DNA from: Heterobasidion occidentale
Taxonomy: Eukaryota > Basidiomycota > Agaricomycetes > Russulales > Bondarzewiaceae
Direction: 5' to 3'
DNA length: 64,000 bases
NCBI GenBank assembly: GCA_039111635.1
Contig: JBCAQO010000003.1
Coordinates: 620,001 to 684,000 of the forward strand
Part shown: piece by piece, positions 9,707 through 21,230 of the stretch
Layout: every line of letters begins with the position of its first letter
Numbering within the stretch: the stretch's first letter is position 1
Program-made: the position numbers and the translations under genes
The notes under the pieces: generated by a model
Told to the model about the DNA's origin: nothing
Database searches by the model: none
What the model saw: the letters and a program-made list of their open reading frames with translations, nothing else

Positions 9707-12609
9707 TGTCGCTCAAGTTTCGTCGACAGATGCTCTTTGGACAAAAACTATGGATTGTGACTTTTTGTTGTCTAATGAGAGTGTAAGTTACATACGGTAC
9801 TTGAGTTTGCTTGCGCTTATGTATCGCCCATCCGGCAGAGTGGGATCGTAAGAGATTGCAGTTGCCCCAAGAGCGGGGTGTGTGGCAAGAAGTTGATGCT
9901 AGTTAATGCACAGAATCTTACGGCCCGACATTTTGTAGGGGGACCATCCACGTCGGAGGTTGAAGGAGACCCGCCAACATTGTTGCCTTCGGAAGACTAG
10001 GACCATCATCGATCACCTCCGAAAGCTCTCTTGTGCATCGCGATAAATCGACCACCACTGCATGAAAACACGATCTCATAGTATGCATGCTAGGTAGTGT
10101 TCACAGATATAGAATGTATATGAGAGCTGCAAAGGGAGTAAAAGGACTCATAACCATTATCGAAAGCGATAGAAAAGGCCATGACAAAATAAGTTGACAG
10201 CGAAAAGGAAGAGGTCGGTACTTGGTAGCTACTGTCCATATATGTCCGGTCGTTGTAATGGTTAGATGGACGGGTCAACTATGGGACGATCAACGACCAG
10301 TAACTCGGACATTTGCCTTCGAACCTCGAAGATGGATGAACGAAGGCTAGGAGATATAAATGCTCATTGGAGAGAATGAGCTTCACCCAGAGCCACTTGG
10401 TGCCAAATGTGGGGAAGATCCAAGACATCGTTGTTGATTTGCTAGGGGATTGAAAGGGGCTTGCATTGGGAGGATCGTTGTGGATGATGAAAAGCCGAGT
10501 CTAAAGAGAACGAACGATTAGTCCTACGTACTCAGCACAATTTATTGTCCTTCTCATATGACACTCTGTCAAGAAAATCACGACTTGTAATTGTAAGCGC
10601 AAGGTCAGCCAGCAAGAGCATAGTCATACCCTCGCTGAGCAGTGCACACTGCAGCCTACGCTGCGAAATGAGTCAGCGAAATGATTATTTGGAGGATGGG
10701 GAGATGCAAGGGGGTATGGACCTTACAGCATCACAGAGGACATTTATCGAATCATGATCGAGGAAAACCCTGGAAGCATGGGGAATATAGACTGCATAAA
10801 AATCACGGTATAAATGCTGCTATCAGATAGCCATGGAGCGAAGAGCGGCGGGAGTCTAGAGAAGTAGAGGCAACCAGCGATCCAAGGCGTTGTGGTTAGA
10901 AATGAGAGGCCGCCTGAGAAAGTGGAGGGGGAGGCGGCGAGGTCAGTGGAGAGCTCGGTAGTTGGAAGCACTTGTATTTGATGTTTTTGACGTTCTTGAC
11001 GTTGGATTGCCATGGGGAACTGGGCTGCGGTTTAAGGGAGCATCAGGTAAGGCGCATGAGGAGCAGGGATATCTTAGTAAAAAAATAAAGAGAGGTGCGC
11101 GAGAGGGGGGGAAGAGGAGAGTGCCATTGGGCGAGAGGAGAGAGACTTCGGAGCCTAAAAAATAAATTGGAGGACCGCGGAGACCTTCCGTCCAGCGCGA
11201 GTGACGGCGAACGGCCCGCCCGCTTCCACCACGTTTCCATCTACGTCCACAATGCTCGTCCCCTCAAGGAAACGTTCGCGCTCTTGTCATTCATTGATGT
11301 CGTCGACAAAGCCACAGTCACCGCAGGTTATTCTGGTTCTTGATTCGGCTCCGATGCTCACTTGACGAGCACCGGACGGGCACGGGTAGTCTCCACCATC
11401 TAACGGATGGATTACCCTGATTTTCGGCCTCCAGCTTCATGTCTTCAGTCTCTTCATCTGTACCACTCGCGCCTCCATTTGGTGCCCTTTCATCGACGGA
11501 AGCCATGACGAGGAGTCGGACACGCTCTGGCACGCTGTGCACATCTGAACTGTGACCTAACGCGACTGTTTGTGATTCAGGTAGATTGTCGCGACATCCC
11601 AAACTTCTTGGTGCACTTTGCAGGTTTCTACTTGCTTGATGACGGTCCCATACGACGTTTATCACTCACTTGGTCCGAGTCAGGATCAAAGACGACCACG
11701 TTCAATAAATCCCGCTCAAGGGTCGGGCTTTGAACGCTTGTTAAATTCCTCGTCAAGTGTAGCATATATGGTGAGTTTTTCATCTTCAAATCTCTGTGCA
11801 TGGGTGTCTTGCTTGAGAGCAGTGGATCACGCGAAGGGCTGGTTCTTCGTTGTTCACATCAGACCGAGTGTATGTCACGACGTCACGCTGTGAGTGTGAC
11901 ATAGTAATATGCACGCGGTCTGGCCAGCCTCGCGTTTATCGACGCGTGGTCGAGAAAGCCAAGGCAGGCGGTGAATGTCCACAGCATGAAGACTGTGGAA
12001 TGGTGAACTCTCAGGACTGGGCGCAGGCTGAGATTCGGCATGAAGAGCCTGCAAGGGCAGGGTCCAGCTTCATCATGAGCTTCTCCCGATTCAGAATGCA
12101 GCCCTCTCGCACTGGCTTCATGAAACTGGCTCAAGAGAGGCAGCTGTTCGGTCAGTGCGAAGGAAGAGCAGTCTTCCGCACGAGGATTAGGCTCCCGATG
12201 ATGGAGCAAGGCGGGGATACATGTTCCATTTTGCCCTCGTCCATCCAGTAATGGTGTCGAACCCGCTAACGGAAGCTTCGACTTTAGAAATGGAGAGCTC
12301 CAGACTGCATGTTGGGCAAGTCCGTCAGCCTGCGCCTCGCCAGAGACATTCGGGTCTACTCGTAAGCGGTCAGGCCTGTCAGGTCGCAGAGAGTTGGTGT
12401 TCAAGTGCTCAAAGTGCGCGTATGTCGATGAGGATGTCTGCGTAGGGAGGCATCGTAGGCGCCTTTAGTCCATAGTGGCGGACACGGTGGCCTTGTTTAC
12501 GACTTCTTCGTTCCAATTACGAGTTCACCGCTCCTTCATAAAGAGAAACCCCCCTTGCCGGCATGCGCTATCCCTCGACCGACTTCCCACCACCTCCCCT
12601 AAAGCCACA
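9707..12609. other. Accessory stretch upstream of orphan gene X1, no confident gene
   Basis: 2.9 kb. From about 10909 onward it is recognisably similar to 18608-20341 (see repeat entries). Open frames on both strands (for example 11883-12404 on the minus strand) are present, but in the paralogous copy they are broken by stops and indels, and substitutions do not favour third codon positions. A short conserved block starting at 10235 also occurs at 17968. The last few hundred bases presumably hold the X1 promoter. Confidence 0.5.
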
Positions 12610-13500
12610 ATGGTAGAAACGCGTGAAGTCTCGTCCGATGAGCCGTCTTCGACTGAGGGAGAGGATGAGTACGACGTTTATCTCTTCTGGCCGTCGCTCC
12701 GACGCACGGAGCGTGCGTTCTCAACGAATGAACATAGTATCTACGGAGTACGTTCTTTCTTCTACTCGTACGCCGCTTGGGACTGGTCGAGCTGTTTCTT
12801 ATAACGCGTTGTTTGCCAGCCTGTAGCGCCGTCCTTTGGCTATAACGACTACTTTGATGGGCTGTCTTACCTGCCCCCAGTACGTTGAAGGCTTGCTGCT
12901 TTTCAAACCTTGGGGAATTGACGCCAAAAATCAGTCACCGCTCTCGTTCGCGAGGCCTTCCGACTTTCGCTTCCCCAATGTCGCAGACGATGGCCAACCT
13001 GACGCTCAGTCCCAGTCCCAGTCTCAAGCCCAGTCTGAGTCTCAATCCGAATCGCAGCCCGCGACTGGGTACAGCAAACTCTTCAAAACGGGCTTGTTTT
13101 TGGTAAGCATTCGCTTGTTCATCTTCCACGCCACCTTCCCCTCTTCTGCCCTTCGCTTTGCATTCTTCGTCGACCGAATACCGTGAACTCAGTGTTCCGC
13201 GCTGACGTGACGTTTTTCTAGATCGCGATTGTGTGCAGCAGGTTAGTCGTCGCGTCGATCGTGTCTGAGACAGGGTCCGCGTGATCTTTCAAAAGGCCAG
13301 ACTGTAGCTACTGTAAGGCCGCGTACACACAGCACGAGTCACGACATCTACGCGTCCATAAATAAACGAGAAGTTCACTGCCATGGGCCGCTCGCTTTTT
13401 TGCGTTACATCTTAGAAGTCAGGCAAGGGGTCGGTTGGATTTGCGATTGTACACTGATTGTACATAGAGTTGTGAGCAGGATTTGGTAGTGATTTGGTGT
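10909..13500 (+). repeat. Segmental duplication, copy X1
   Basis: Direct, diverged duplicate of about 18608-21230. Matching landmarks in the same order and orientation: the GA-rich block at 10909-10945, the block around 11221-11260, a Tyr-Leu-Leu-Asp-Asp-coding block near 11625, the block at 11850-11950, all exons of the small gene, and the GTCCGCGTG block near 13275. Ends were estimated by eye. Confidence 0.8.
12610..13210 (+). CDS. Orphan protein X1, paralogue of X2
   Basis: Four exons: 12610-12747, 12820-12879, 12935-13102, 13193-13210; about 127 residues. The first three exons are firm: every boundary is GT-AG, all phases are 0, and the paralogue X2 has the same structure. Protein landmarks are YDVYLFWPSLRR, NEHSIYG, PVAPSFGYNDYFDGLSYLPP and PSDFRFPNVADDGQ, then a Gln/Ser-rich low-complexity run, then GYSKLFKTGLF. 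No signal peptide or membrane helix is obvious. Between X1 and X2 most differences in the conserved exons fall in third codon positions, so I consider this a real, selected gene. The last short exon is less certain, though both copies end in Ala-Leu-Thr-stop. I recognise no family and give no function. Confidence 0.7.
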
Positions 13501-13968
13501 CAGCTACATTCAGGTTTTACTCTGACTGGTCTTGACTCTGGAATGAGACCAGGACCCTACGGGACCAGGAACTTAGTGAGTTACATAAGGTCATCACGTC
13601 AGCATCCTTATCTTTCCGCAACGGCTTCGAATCCTCGTTCATCACCGCTGCATATGATATTCATTGTTCTAGAGTCCACAATCATCTTGCGAAATGTTTT
13701 GATGTCAGTGTCTCAGCGCTCGCAAACGTAACTTGGAGCGTTATATCAATGGGTGGTCGATGTGATCAACCGCTCGAAAGCAAAAAGTCAGTGGCCAGCT
13801 TTCTTCAACCTTCTGCCTTGCGACCTGCGCACTGCGGCCGTCATGTGTCCACCTTTAGCCGTTGAGAACTATGCGATAAGGGGGGGCCGAAGCTTCATGT
13901 TTAGAACCAGATATAAATGATCCAGTTGACTACGAAGACGCTTCAGTGACCAGGATCAGAGAGCACCA
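13211..13968. other. Intergenic, X1 to esterase H1
   Basis: 758 bp. The first part still resembles the end of copy X2. The last part is the H1 promoter, with a TATA-like element at 13912-13918. No gene is seen. Confidence 0.6.
13912..13918 (+). promoter_or_regulatory. TATA-like box of esterase H1
   Basis: TATAAAT lies 57 bp upstream of the H1 start codon. The paralogue H2 has TATAAAAG at a similar distance. Confidence 0.5.
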
Positions 13969-15195
13969 ATGACCTTATCGTTTTCCGAACGTCTCACAAT
14001 AGCTCTCGGGAATCTCTATTTTCGTGAGTCAGCTGTACCCGATAGTTGAATGTCCAACCTCAATCCAGATTACAGCTCTTGTCACTATACCCAAGGTGTT
14101 CAGCAAGGCAAACAAGGAGCGCACATGGGCGAGGGCTTTCGGTGATTCTGCAATGCGCACACTCATAGATGCAGGATGGAACATACAACAAATGGTTTAT
14201 GTCATGGGCAGCACGACCCCCCTCTACGAGAAGTGGGCCCGGCAAGCAAAGTTGGAAGTTCTCTCGGATGAGATCGGTGAAGGAGCACAGCTTCATTGGA
14301 TTGGTCCCCGGAATTATGAGCGCGTAGTTCTCTTTCTACATGGTGAGTACTCGTTATGCGTCAATCTTCCTGGGCATTTTAATCTAACGTACACGTAGGG
14401 GGTGGATTCAGCTTGCCCATCAGCCCGGCTGAACACTTGAACTTTCTTCGCAAGGTCCAGAAAGACCTGCAGACATCTGTAGGAGATGTTGGCGTCACTG
14501 CACTCGAATATTGTTCGTTCCCGTCTTCACATCTTGAATTTTGCCTCATGTTCAACGTTCTAGCTTTGACTCCTGGCTCGCCGTTCCCGATGCAGCTTCG
14601 CCAGGTCAATGCTGCGATATCTCATCTGGTCTCCAAGGGCACGGCGCCTGCGAACATCGTCCTTGGAGGCGATTCTGCAGGTGGAAATCTGGCCTTACAA
14701 ATTGCATCCCACATCTTGCACCCTCTTCAGAACATCCCTGCGCCTGCTACATCGAGTCCTCTGGGTGGAGCGCTTCTTATATCGCCCTGGGTCACCTTCG
14801 ACGACTCGTCGCCATCATTCGCCGCTAATGACAAACTCGATACCACCAGCACGGCAGATCTCAATTATCTCGCAGAGCTTGTTCGGCCAGGAATCACATC
14901 AGAGACCCGCGCGTATTTCGAGCCGTGCGCGGCCGACGACTCTTGGTGGACGGCCTTGGACAAGGTCTTCCCTCGGATTCTCTGCACCGCTGGAGGCTTT
15001 GAGTGCCTTTGCGATCCGATCTTGGCGTTTGGCGAGACGTTAAGGAAGCATGTTAAGGATACGACGGTGGTGCTCGAGAAGAACGGTGTGCACGAAGATA
15101 TCCTGAGAGATTTTGCAGTAGGAGAGGGTGACAAGAGCAATGCTTACAAGTTGGATATTGAATGGCTTTCTGAAACGTTCAAGGGCCGGAGCTAA
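13969..15195 (+). CDS. Alpha/beta hydrolase, hormone-sensitive-lipase (HSL) type esterase, H1
   Basis: Four exons: 13969-14023, 14076-14342, 14399-14512, 14564-15195; 355 residues. HSL (alpha/beta hydrolase-3) features: the oxyanion motif HGGGF at the exon 2/3 junction, the nucleophile elbow GGDSAGG (Ser about residue 184), the acid in the segment CLCDPILAFGE, and the base in GVHED. All catalytic residues are intact. The family hydrolyses short acyl esters or acetylated sterols/lactones; the true substrate is unknown. Intron 3 (14513-14563) is exactly 51 nt and has no in-frame stop, so its retention would keep the frame. The spliced product restores the LEYSLTPGSPFP block typical of the family. 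H1 is followed by the broken copy H2 in the same orientation. Confidence 0.88.
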
Positions 15196-16014
15196 TTTCT
15201 ATGGGTTTGTTTACTTGGTTCGTTTCCTGCATTCCCTTTTCACCCTAGCTCTCTATACTCTCTTCCGATCTAGTATCTTCACGAGTGAGTACCATCCCGA
15301 GCCTTGAATGTTCGGCATGTTGACACTTCCAACAGAATCATGCCTCTTTGTCCTCCCCATTGTCGGTGTGCCGAAACGGCACATCGACCTTTACACGAAT
15401 AAATCATTGGTGATCCTGATGTCAAGCGCTTGTTGTAACATCGGCGACGTCAACGTTCGGCATCAAGAACATCTCCCTCGACTCGTGTCCAAGTCTGCAG
15501 TTCTTGGCTTGACCTCTTGACCCGACAATCTCTCAGCCAACAACCCACATTGTCTTCATTATGGGACACATCGGCCCAGCATGTATATAATATAGCTTAG
15601 CCAACGTTTCAGCGCCGGCATTTCTGAACAAACCTCAATATTTTGCATCCCTTTGCTCAGCGGGTTCATAGACGCGTTAGACAAGACGTCGTAGACTAGC
15701 GGGCCTGGTGATCCTTGTACTGCGGAGGGTTTCGATGTCATTTTCCTAGCATGTTCTGCTGACTATGCCTCAAGTCGTGATGTTGTGTCACGCCTAGATA
15801 TGGCCTCTCAGGGTTCGGGTGGCCATTTCAGTGCAGATCAGTCAGTCGCTGACTACCTTCACTCTCCTCTTCGTTTCAAGGCCTCCCACTGGAGCAATCC
15901 CTGCTCGATCTGGACTTATGGCCGCCTTCCTCCCTTGCTTGCGCAATGTGCAGCAAATACAGCCGAGACGGCGCGTATAAAAGCAGCATGCGGTAAGAAT
16001 CCGGCATTCCAAAG
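15196..16014. other. Intergenic between H1 and H2
   Basis: 819 bp with no supported gene; only short chance frames occur. It ends with the H2 promoter (TATAAAAG at 15976-15983). Confidence 0.55.
15976..15983 (+). promoter_or_regulatory. TATA box of esterase pseudogene H2
   Basis: TATAAAAG is located 39 bp upstream of the likely H2 start codon. The promoter motif therefore survives although the coding frame is interrupted. Confidence 0.55.
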
Positions 16015-17282
16015 ATGTCGTCCTACTCCCAACAAGACGGAATTGCGACAGCGACCCTATCGCTCTCAGAACATCTCACGATGGTTCTGGATCTACTTCG
16101 TCTTCGTGAGTGATTCCAGTCCGTTCGCCTGGCGTCAAAAATTCGATTCGTTGTAGCTTTTTTTGTCATCCCCAAACTCTTTGGGACTGTCAACAGGAAG
16201 CGCACATGGGCGAGGGCCTTTGGGGATTCCGTATTGCGCTATATAGCCGCCACGGGCTGGAATATACGACAGATGGGTTACTTTATGGGCAGCACAACCG
16301 CACTTTATGAGAACTGGGCACGGCAAGCGAAGCTAGAGATACTCTCGGATGAGATCGGGGAGGGAGCGAAGTTGCATTGGGTTGGTCCACGGCATTTTGA
16401 GCGCGTGTTCTTGCATATTCATGGTTGGTGCTGCTGTTTTGTCGGCAGTTTGCTAGGTGCTGAAACCTTGGCGCGTGCGTAAGTGGAGGGTTTAGCCTGC
16501 CTATCAGCCCCCTCGAACACTTGAACTTCCTCCATAAGGTCTAGAAAGATCTTCAGGCATCTGTGGGGGATGTCGGTGTCATCGCACTGGAATATTGTAC
16601 GTTCTCTCGTTGACAAGCAGTTCCTCGTGGGCTGACAATCAATCTCACAGCTCTGATTACTGGTGCTCAATTTCCGACACAGCTTCGCCAGGTCAACGCT
16701 GCTGTATCCTATCTGATTTTATTGGGCACCGCGCCTGCGAACATCGTCCTTAGTGATGATTCCGCGGGCGGAAACATTGTCTTGCAGATCGCATCCCACA
16801 TCATGCACCCTCTTCCGGGCATCCCTGCGCCCGCGACGGCCGGTCCTTTGGGCGCCGTGCTCCTCGTCTCGCCATGGGTCACCTTCGATGACACCTCGCC
16901 ATCGTTCACCGAGAACGACGCACTCGATACGCCCAGCACTCAATTTTTCAATTTTCTCTCATCCCATTTCATCGCTGGGATCGCACCGGAGACCCGCGTG
17001 TATTTCGAGCCTTTCGCGGCTGACGACTCTTGGTAGACGGGCTTGGAGAAGGTCCTCCCTCGGATTCTCTGCACCGCCGGCGGTGCTGAGTGCTTGCGCG
17101 ACCCGATCTTGGCGTTTGGCGAGACGCTGAAGAAGCACGTGAAGGACACGACAGTGGTACTCGAAAAGACCGGTGTGCATGTGGATGTTCTAAGAGATTT
17201 CGGAGCAGGAGAGGGCGGGAAGAGCGATGCTTACAAATTGGACATTGAATAGCTTTCTGATACGTTCAAGGGGCAGCGTTAA
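16015..17282 (+). pseudogene. Esterase pseudogene H2, paralogue of H1
   Basis: This aligns with H1 over its whole length, including the GT donor of intron 1 and the exon 2 text RTWARAFGDS, WARQAKLEILSDEIGEGA. Three in-frame TAG codons interrupt it: 16542-16544 (Gln CAG in H1), 17034-17036 (Trp TGG in H1) and 17250-17252 (Trp TGG in H1). In addition, the donor after the oxyanion His is GTTGGT instead of GTGAGT, and GGDSAGG has become SDDSAGG. Apart from the stops, the frame runs on to TAA at 17280-17282 with no visible indel, so inactivation looks fairly recent. Many synonymous differences from H1 indicate an older duplication. Confidence 0.88.
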
Positions 17283-20200
17283 TCCTCCGGTTTGTTTGCC
17301 CACTCCACTCCTTGTATCCAGCTCTTACATTGCTTTCCCCCCAGGCTAATCCAGCATTAGTCGTGAGAGAGTGCAGTTCGAAAATCTATCACGTATGACG
17401 CTTATTATCATGTGGTTGATGTCTTGATGTCATATTTCTTCCTTATATTTTTGTCAAAATTCAACAAACTGCTATTGGCAAGTCTCGCTTAAGCACAATC
17501 TCTACTAGTGACGGTGAATGGCTATGATATCACGAGTGAAGACAGGAACAGTGATCCATGGTCAATAATCAGGTGCCAACAATGATTTCAAGTTCACTAG
17601 TATCCTGTTCCTACTCGGCTCATCCGAGCGATGGACCACATCGAGCCCAGCGATGACACCCGCCATAGCTAGCTGAGACGTGTGCTAATTTCCACGGCCT
17701 AGAGATCCAGATCGGGACGCGCTGATCACTTGAAGTGGTTTCTAAAATTCTGTTTGGCAGCGCAGCAGCGTTCATGAAGGAGCCGGTAAGTGTTCGCGGG
17801 GTTGCACCCCAATACCATGAGGATGAAACAAGACAAGGTGCAAGCGAAAGAAGAGGCAATGCCTTTGTCGTTGTCATCAAAGGCGGCGAACTGCTAGAAG
17901 TTGTTAGGAACGATCACGATGGGATCAGTGGGCAGGATGGGGGACATCGGCGCGGCTCGGCGGATTATCCATATATGTCCATTCGTTGTAATGGTAAGAT
18001 GCATTGACCGACTTGAGAATGATCAATAACCAGTGACTCAGGGGAGGAGGTTGGATTGCTGAATGAATCATGCGAGACAAACAAATGCGAGGAGATACGA
18101 AATGATAATTAGAAGATGATTAGAATCCGAACAAACGGACACCGTACCTCATGCTCAGTGCCACATGTAAAAAGCTCAAGGCATCGCTGTCGATTCACTC
18201 GGGGGCTGGAGGCCTGTATGGTGCCAACACGAGTGGATCGGAGACGAGAAGACTGGTCTGACAAAAAGGAGTATTCTTCAAAGGGGGTTGCGGCTGGGTT
18301 GGACGATGTGTGGTCCTCGCGATGCACATCAAATCTCAGTTCTTGATATCGTCCTCCCCGGCTGACACTTCCCTCGCCACGCGATCTGGCAACCGAATCG
18401 AAAGAAATTGCGCAATTCGAAGGAATCATGAAGATGGCTAGTGCATACACCATCGAGAGATCTGGTGGCGGCATGGGTTGATGTGGAATCAAAGGCCCGC
18501 AACGGTGTCAAAATCACAACAATGAAAGCTGCGATAGACGATGGTCGAGAGAGCTGCGGCGGAGGTCCTAGGAGGGGAAAGGAAGCCAGGGCATTATAGT
18601 TGAAATTGAGAGGAGACCTGAGAAAGAGAAGGGGGAGGCGGCGAGGTCACTGGAGAGCATGGCAGCTGGTGGCACTTGTTTTTGGTGGTTTCGACGTTGG
18701 AATGCCACGGGGGACTGGACCGCAGTTCGAGGAGGAATCAGGCAAGGTGCATGGAGAAAGATGGGAAACGGGGAGATCTCAGGGAAAATTCAAGAGAACT
18801 ACAGCGCCAGAGGGGAGAGGAAGACAGTGCCATTGGGCAATATTGGGCAAGCGGAGGGAAATTTCGGAGCCTCAAAAGTAAATTGGCCACGGAGACCTCC
18901 CGTCCAGAGATTGACGGGGAACGGCCCGCTCGCTTCCACCACGTTTCCATCTGCGTCCACAATGCTCGTCCGCTTCAACAGACTTTGTTGTTCATTGACG
19001 TCGCCGATAAAGCCACAGTCACCGTAGGTTATTCTGGTCATTTATTTGACACCGATGCGCACTTGACGAGCACTTGACGGGCATAGGCAGTCTCCGATAT
19101 TTAGCGGATGGATTTCTTTGATTTTCGGCCTCCAGCTTCATGTCTTCAATATCTTGGTCTGCACCACTCACGCTTTTATCTGCTGTACTCTCACCGACGA
19201 GAGACTTGACGAAAAGTCGGGCACGCTATGCGCATCTAAACGGCGACTTTGGCAGGCTTGTCCGCGGTTCAAATAGACTGTTGCGACATCACTAGATTCT
19301 TGATGCATCTTGCAGCTTTCTACTTGCTTGATGACGGTCCCATGCGACGTTTGTCACTCACTTGGTCCGACAGCGCTTCGCCAGGATCAGCGACGAGCGT
19401 GCTCAGTAAAACCAACTCAAAGGCTGGACTTTGGGCGCTTGGAGAAGGCCTCTCGTCAAGTGCGACATGCATGGTGAGTTTCTTTCTTCAAAGCTCTGTG
19501 CATTGGTGTCTTGTGCGGGGGCAGTGGGTCGCGCGAAGGGCTAGTTCTTTGTTGTTCACATCAGACCGAGTGCATGTCACGATGTCACACCGTGAGCGTG
19601 ACATGGTAATATGCACGCGGTCCGGCCCGCCTCGCGTTCATCGACGTGTGGTCGAGAAAGCATAGGCAGACAGCGCTGGTGAACGTCCGCAACATGGAGA
19701 TTGTGGAATGCTAGAGGTCCTCTGAGAGCAAGGGGTGGGGTTGAGATTTGGCATGAGGAGCCTTCAGCATCATCATGAGCTTCCCTCCGACGGAATGCTT
19801 CTCTCTCGCTCTGGCTTCACGAAGCTGACTCGAAAGAGGCAACCGCTCGGTCAGTGCGAAGGAGAAACAGTCGTCAGTGCGAGGGTCGGACTCCCGATGA
19901 TCGAGCATTGCGGGAATATGTCTCTCAGATCACATTTTGCCCTCGACGATCATTCTGTGATAGCGTTACGCACGCTAACGGAGGTTCAGATTGCAGATAC
20001 GGCAAGCTCCAGGCTGCCTGCTCTGCATTGCAAGTCCGTGCGTTATCTTGCAGCACTCTCTCCCGAGAGACATTCGAGCTTGCGAGCGAGCGGTTAGGTC
20101 GCAGAGTGCTGGTGTCCAAGTGCTCAGAGAGTATGTATGCCGACGAGGAGATGTGCGCAGGGAGGCGTTGTAGGCGCCTGTGGGCCATCGCGGCGGACAC

Positions 20201-20341
20201 AGTGGCCTTGTTTACGGCTTCTTTCATACCCAATTACGAGTTCACCGCTCCCTCAATAAATAGAGTCTTCCCCCCTTGCCGAGATGCGCCCCCCCTCAAT
20301 CCAACCCCCACAACCTCCTCCCAACATTCACAGGGGCAGAA
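17283..20341. other. Accessory stretch between H2 and orphan gene X2, no confident gene
   Basis: 3.1 kb. The second part (from about 18608) is the X2 duplicate of 10909-12609. Longer chance frames exist (18109-18492 minus, 18799-19041 minus, 19249-19665 plus), but none is preserved in the other copy. A short block starting at 17968 matches one at 10235. Confidence 0.5.
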
Positions 20342-21230
20342 ATGCGCGAAGTCTTGCTCGACGAGCCGCATGCGATTGAGGTGGACGATGGGGAGTATGA
20401 GGTATACCTGTTCTGGCCGTCGCTTCGACGCTCAGAGTCTGCGTTCGCGGCGAATGAGCACAGTATCTACGGGGTGCGTCTTCGACTCTATCTCTACGCG
20501 TACGCCGCGTAAAGCGCGCAGATATCTCATTGCACGTTGTATTCCAGCCCGTGGCGCCGTCCTTTGGCTATGACGACTACTACGATGGCCTGTCACATTT
20601 GCCCCCGGTACGGTCGTCTATCCTCAGCTACAGGATTGTGCTGATGATGGACAACAGTCGCCGCTTTCCTTTGCCGGGCCCTCCGACTTCCGTTTCCCCA
20701 ACGTCGCAGACGGCGGTCAACTTGAAGCCCAACCAAATGCGCAGGTTCAGACTCAGTCCGAGTACCAGCCTCCGTCTCAGTCCCAATCGGAACCGCAGCC
20801 TGCGATTGGGTACAGCAAGCTCTTTAAAATGGGTCTGTTCTCGGTGAGTGTCTGGCCGCTCTTTGGCTTTGACTGTACCCTTTCCCTCGGTGTTTTAGCT
20901 TGTTCATGTGTATTATTTGTCGATGGATGCCGTAGTTTGAGTATCGAGCACTGACGTGACCGTTTTGGATTGCGGCCACGAGCAGCAGGTTAGCCATCGC
21001 GTCGACCGCGTCTGGGACAGAGTCCGCGTGTTCTTTCAAAAGGCCAGATTGTAAGGCCGCGCGCTCGGGCGCAGCGCGACGTTTTCTCGTCGGACGTGTC
21101 GCGAGCATACATACAAAATCCATCTCGGTGTTCTCTACTAGGAGCCGCTAGCGCACCACGTTGAGGAATTGTTCTTGGAAATCGGAGAATGGGGTTGATT
21201 GAATTTATTTTTGAGATTGTACGTATATCC
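18608..21230 (+). repeat. Segmental duplication, copy X2
   Basis: Direct, diverged duplicate of about 10909-13500, same orientation, with the same order of landmarks. The two X copies flank the two esterase copies (X1-H1-H2-X2). Ends were estimated by eye. Confidence 0.8.
20342..20959 (+). CDS. Orphan protein X2, paralogue of X1
   Basis: Four exons: 20342-20473, 20548-20607, 20658-20843, 20942-20959; about 131 residues, phase 0 at every junction. Landmarks are YEVYLFWPSLRR, NEHSIYG, PVAPSFGYDDYYDGLSHLPP and PSDFRFPNVADGGQ, a Gln/Pro/Ser-rich run, and GYSKLFKMGLF. Intron positions are identical to X1 while intron sequences differ freely, and codons differ mainly at third positions, which supports coding function in both copies. 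The final 18-nt exon is tentative. Function unknown. Confidence 0.68.

Noticed and set aside
11883..12404. 173-codon minus-strand frame upstream of X1
   Set aside because: In the duplicate near 19711-20233 the matching frame is broken by stops and indels, and differences are not concentrated at third positions.
16015..17282. Stop-codon readthrough making H2 functional
   Set aside because: The stops are three TAGs with no recoding context, and the nucleophile elbow GGDSAGG is also damaged (SDDSAGG), so a pseudogene is simpler.
9707..21230. Transposable element as the cause of the duplicated region
   Set aside because: No terminal inverted repeats, long terminal repeats, transposase, reverse transcriptase or target-site duplication was found by eye at the block edges.
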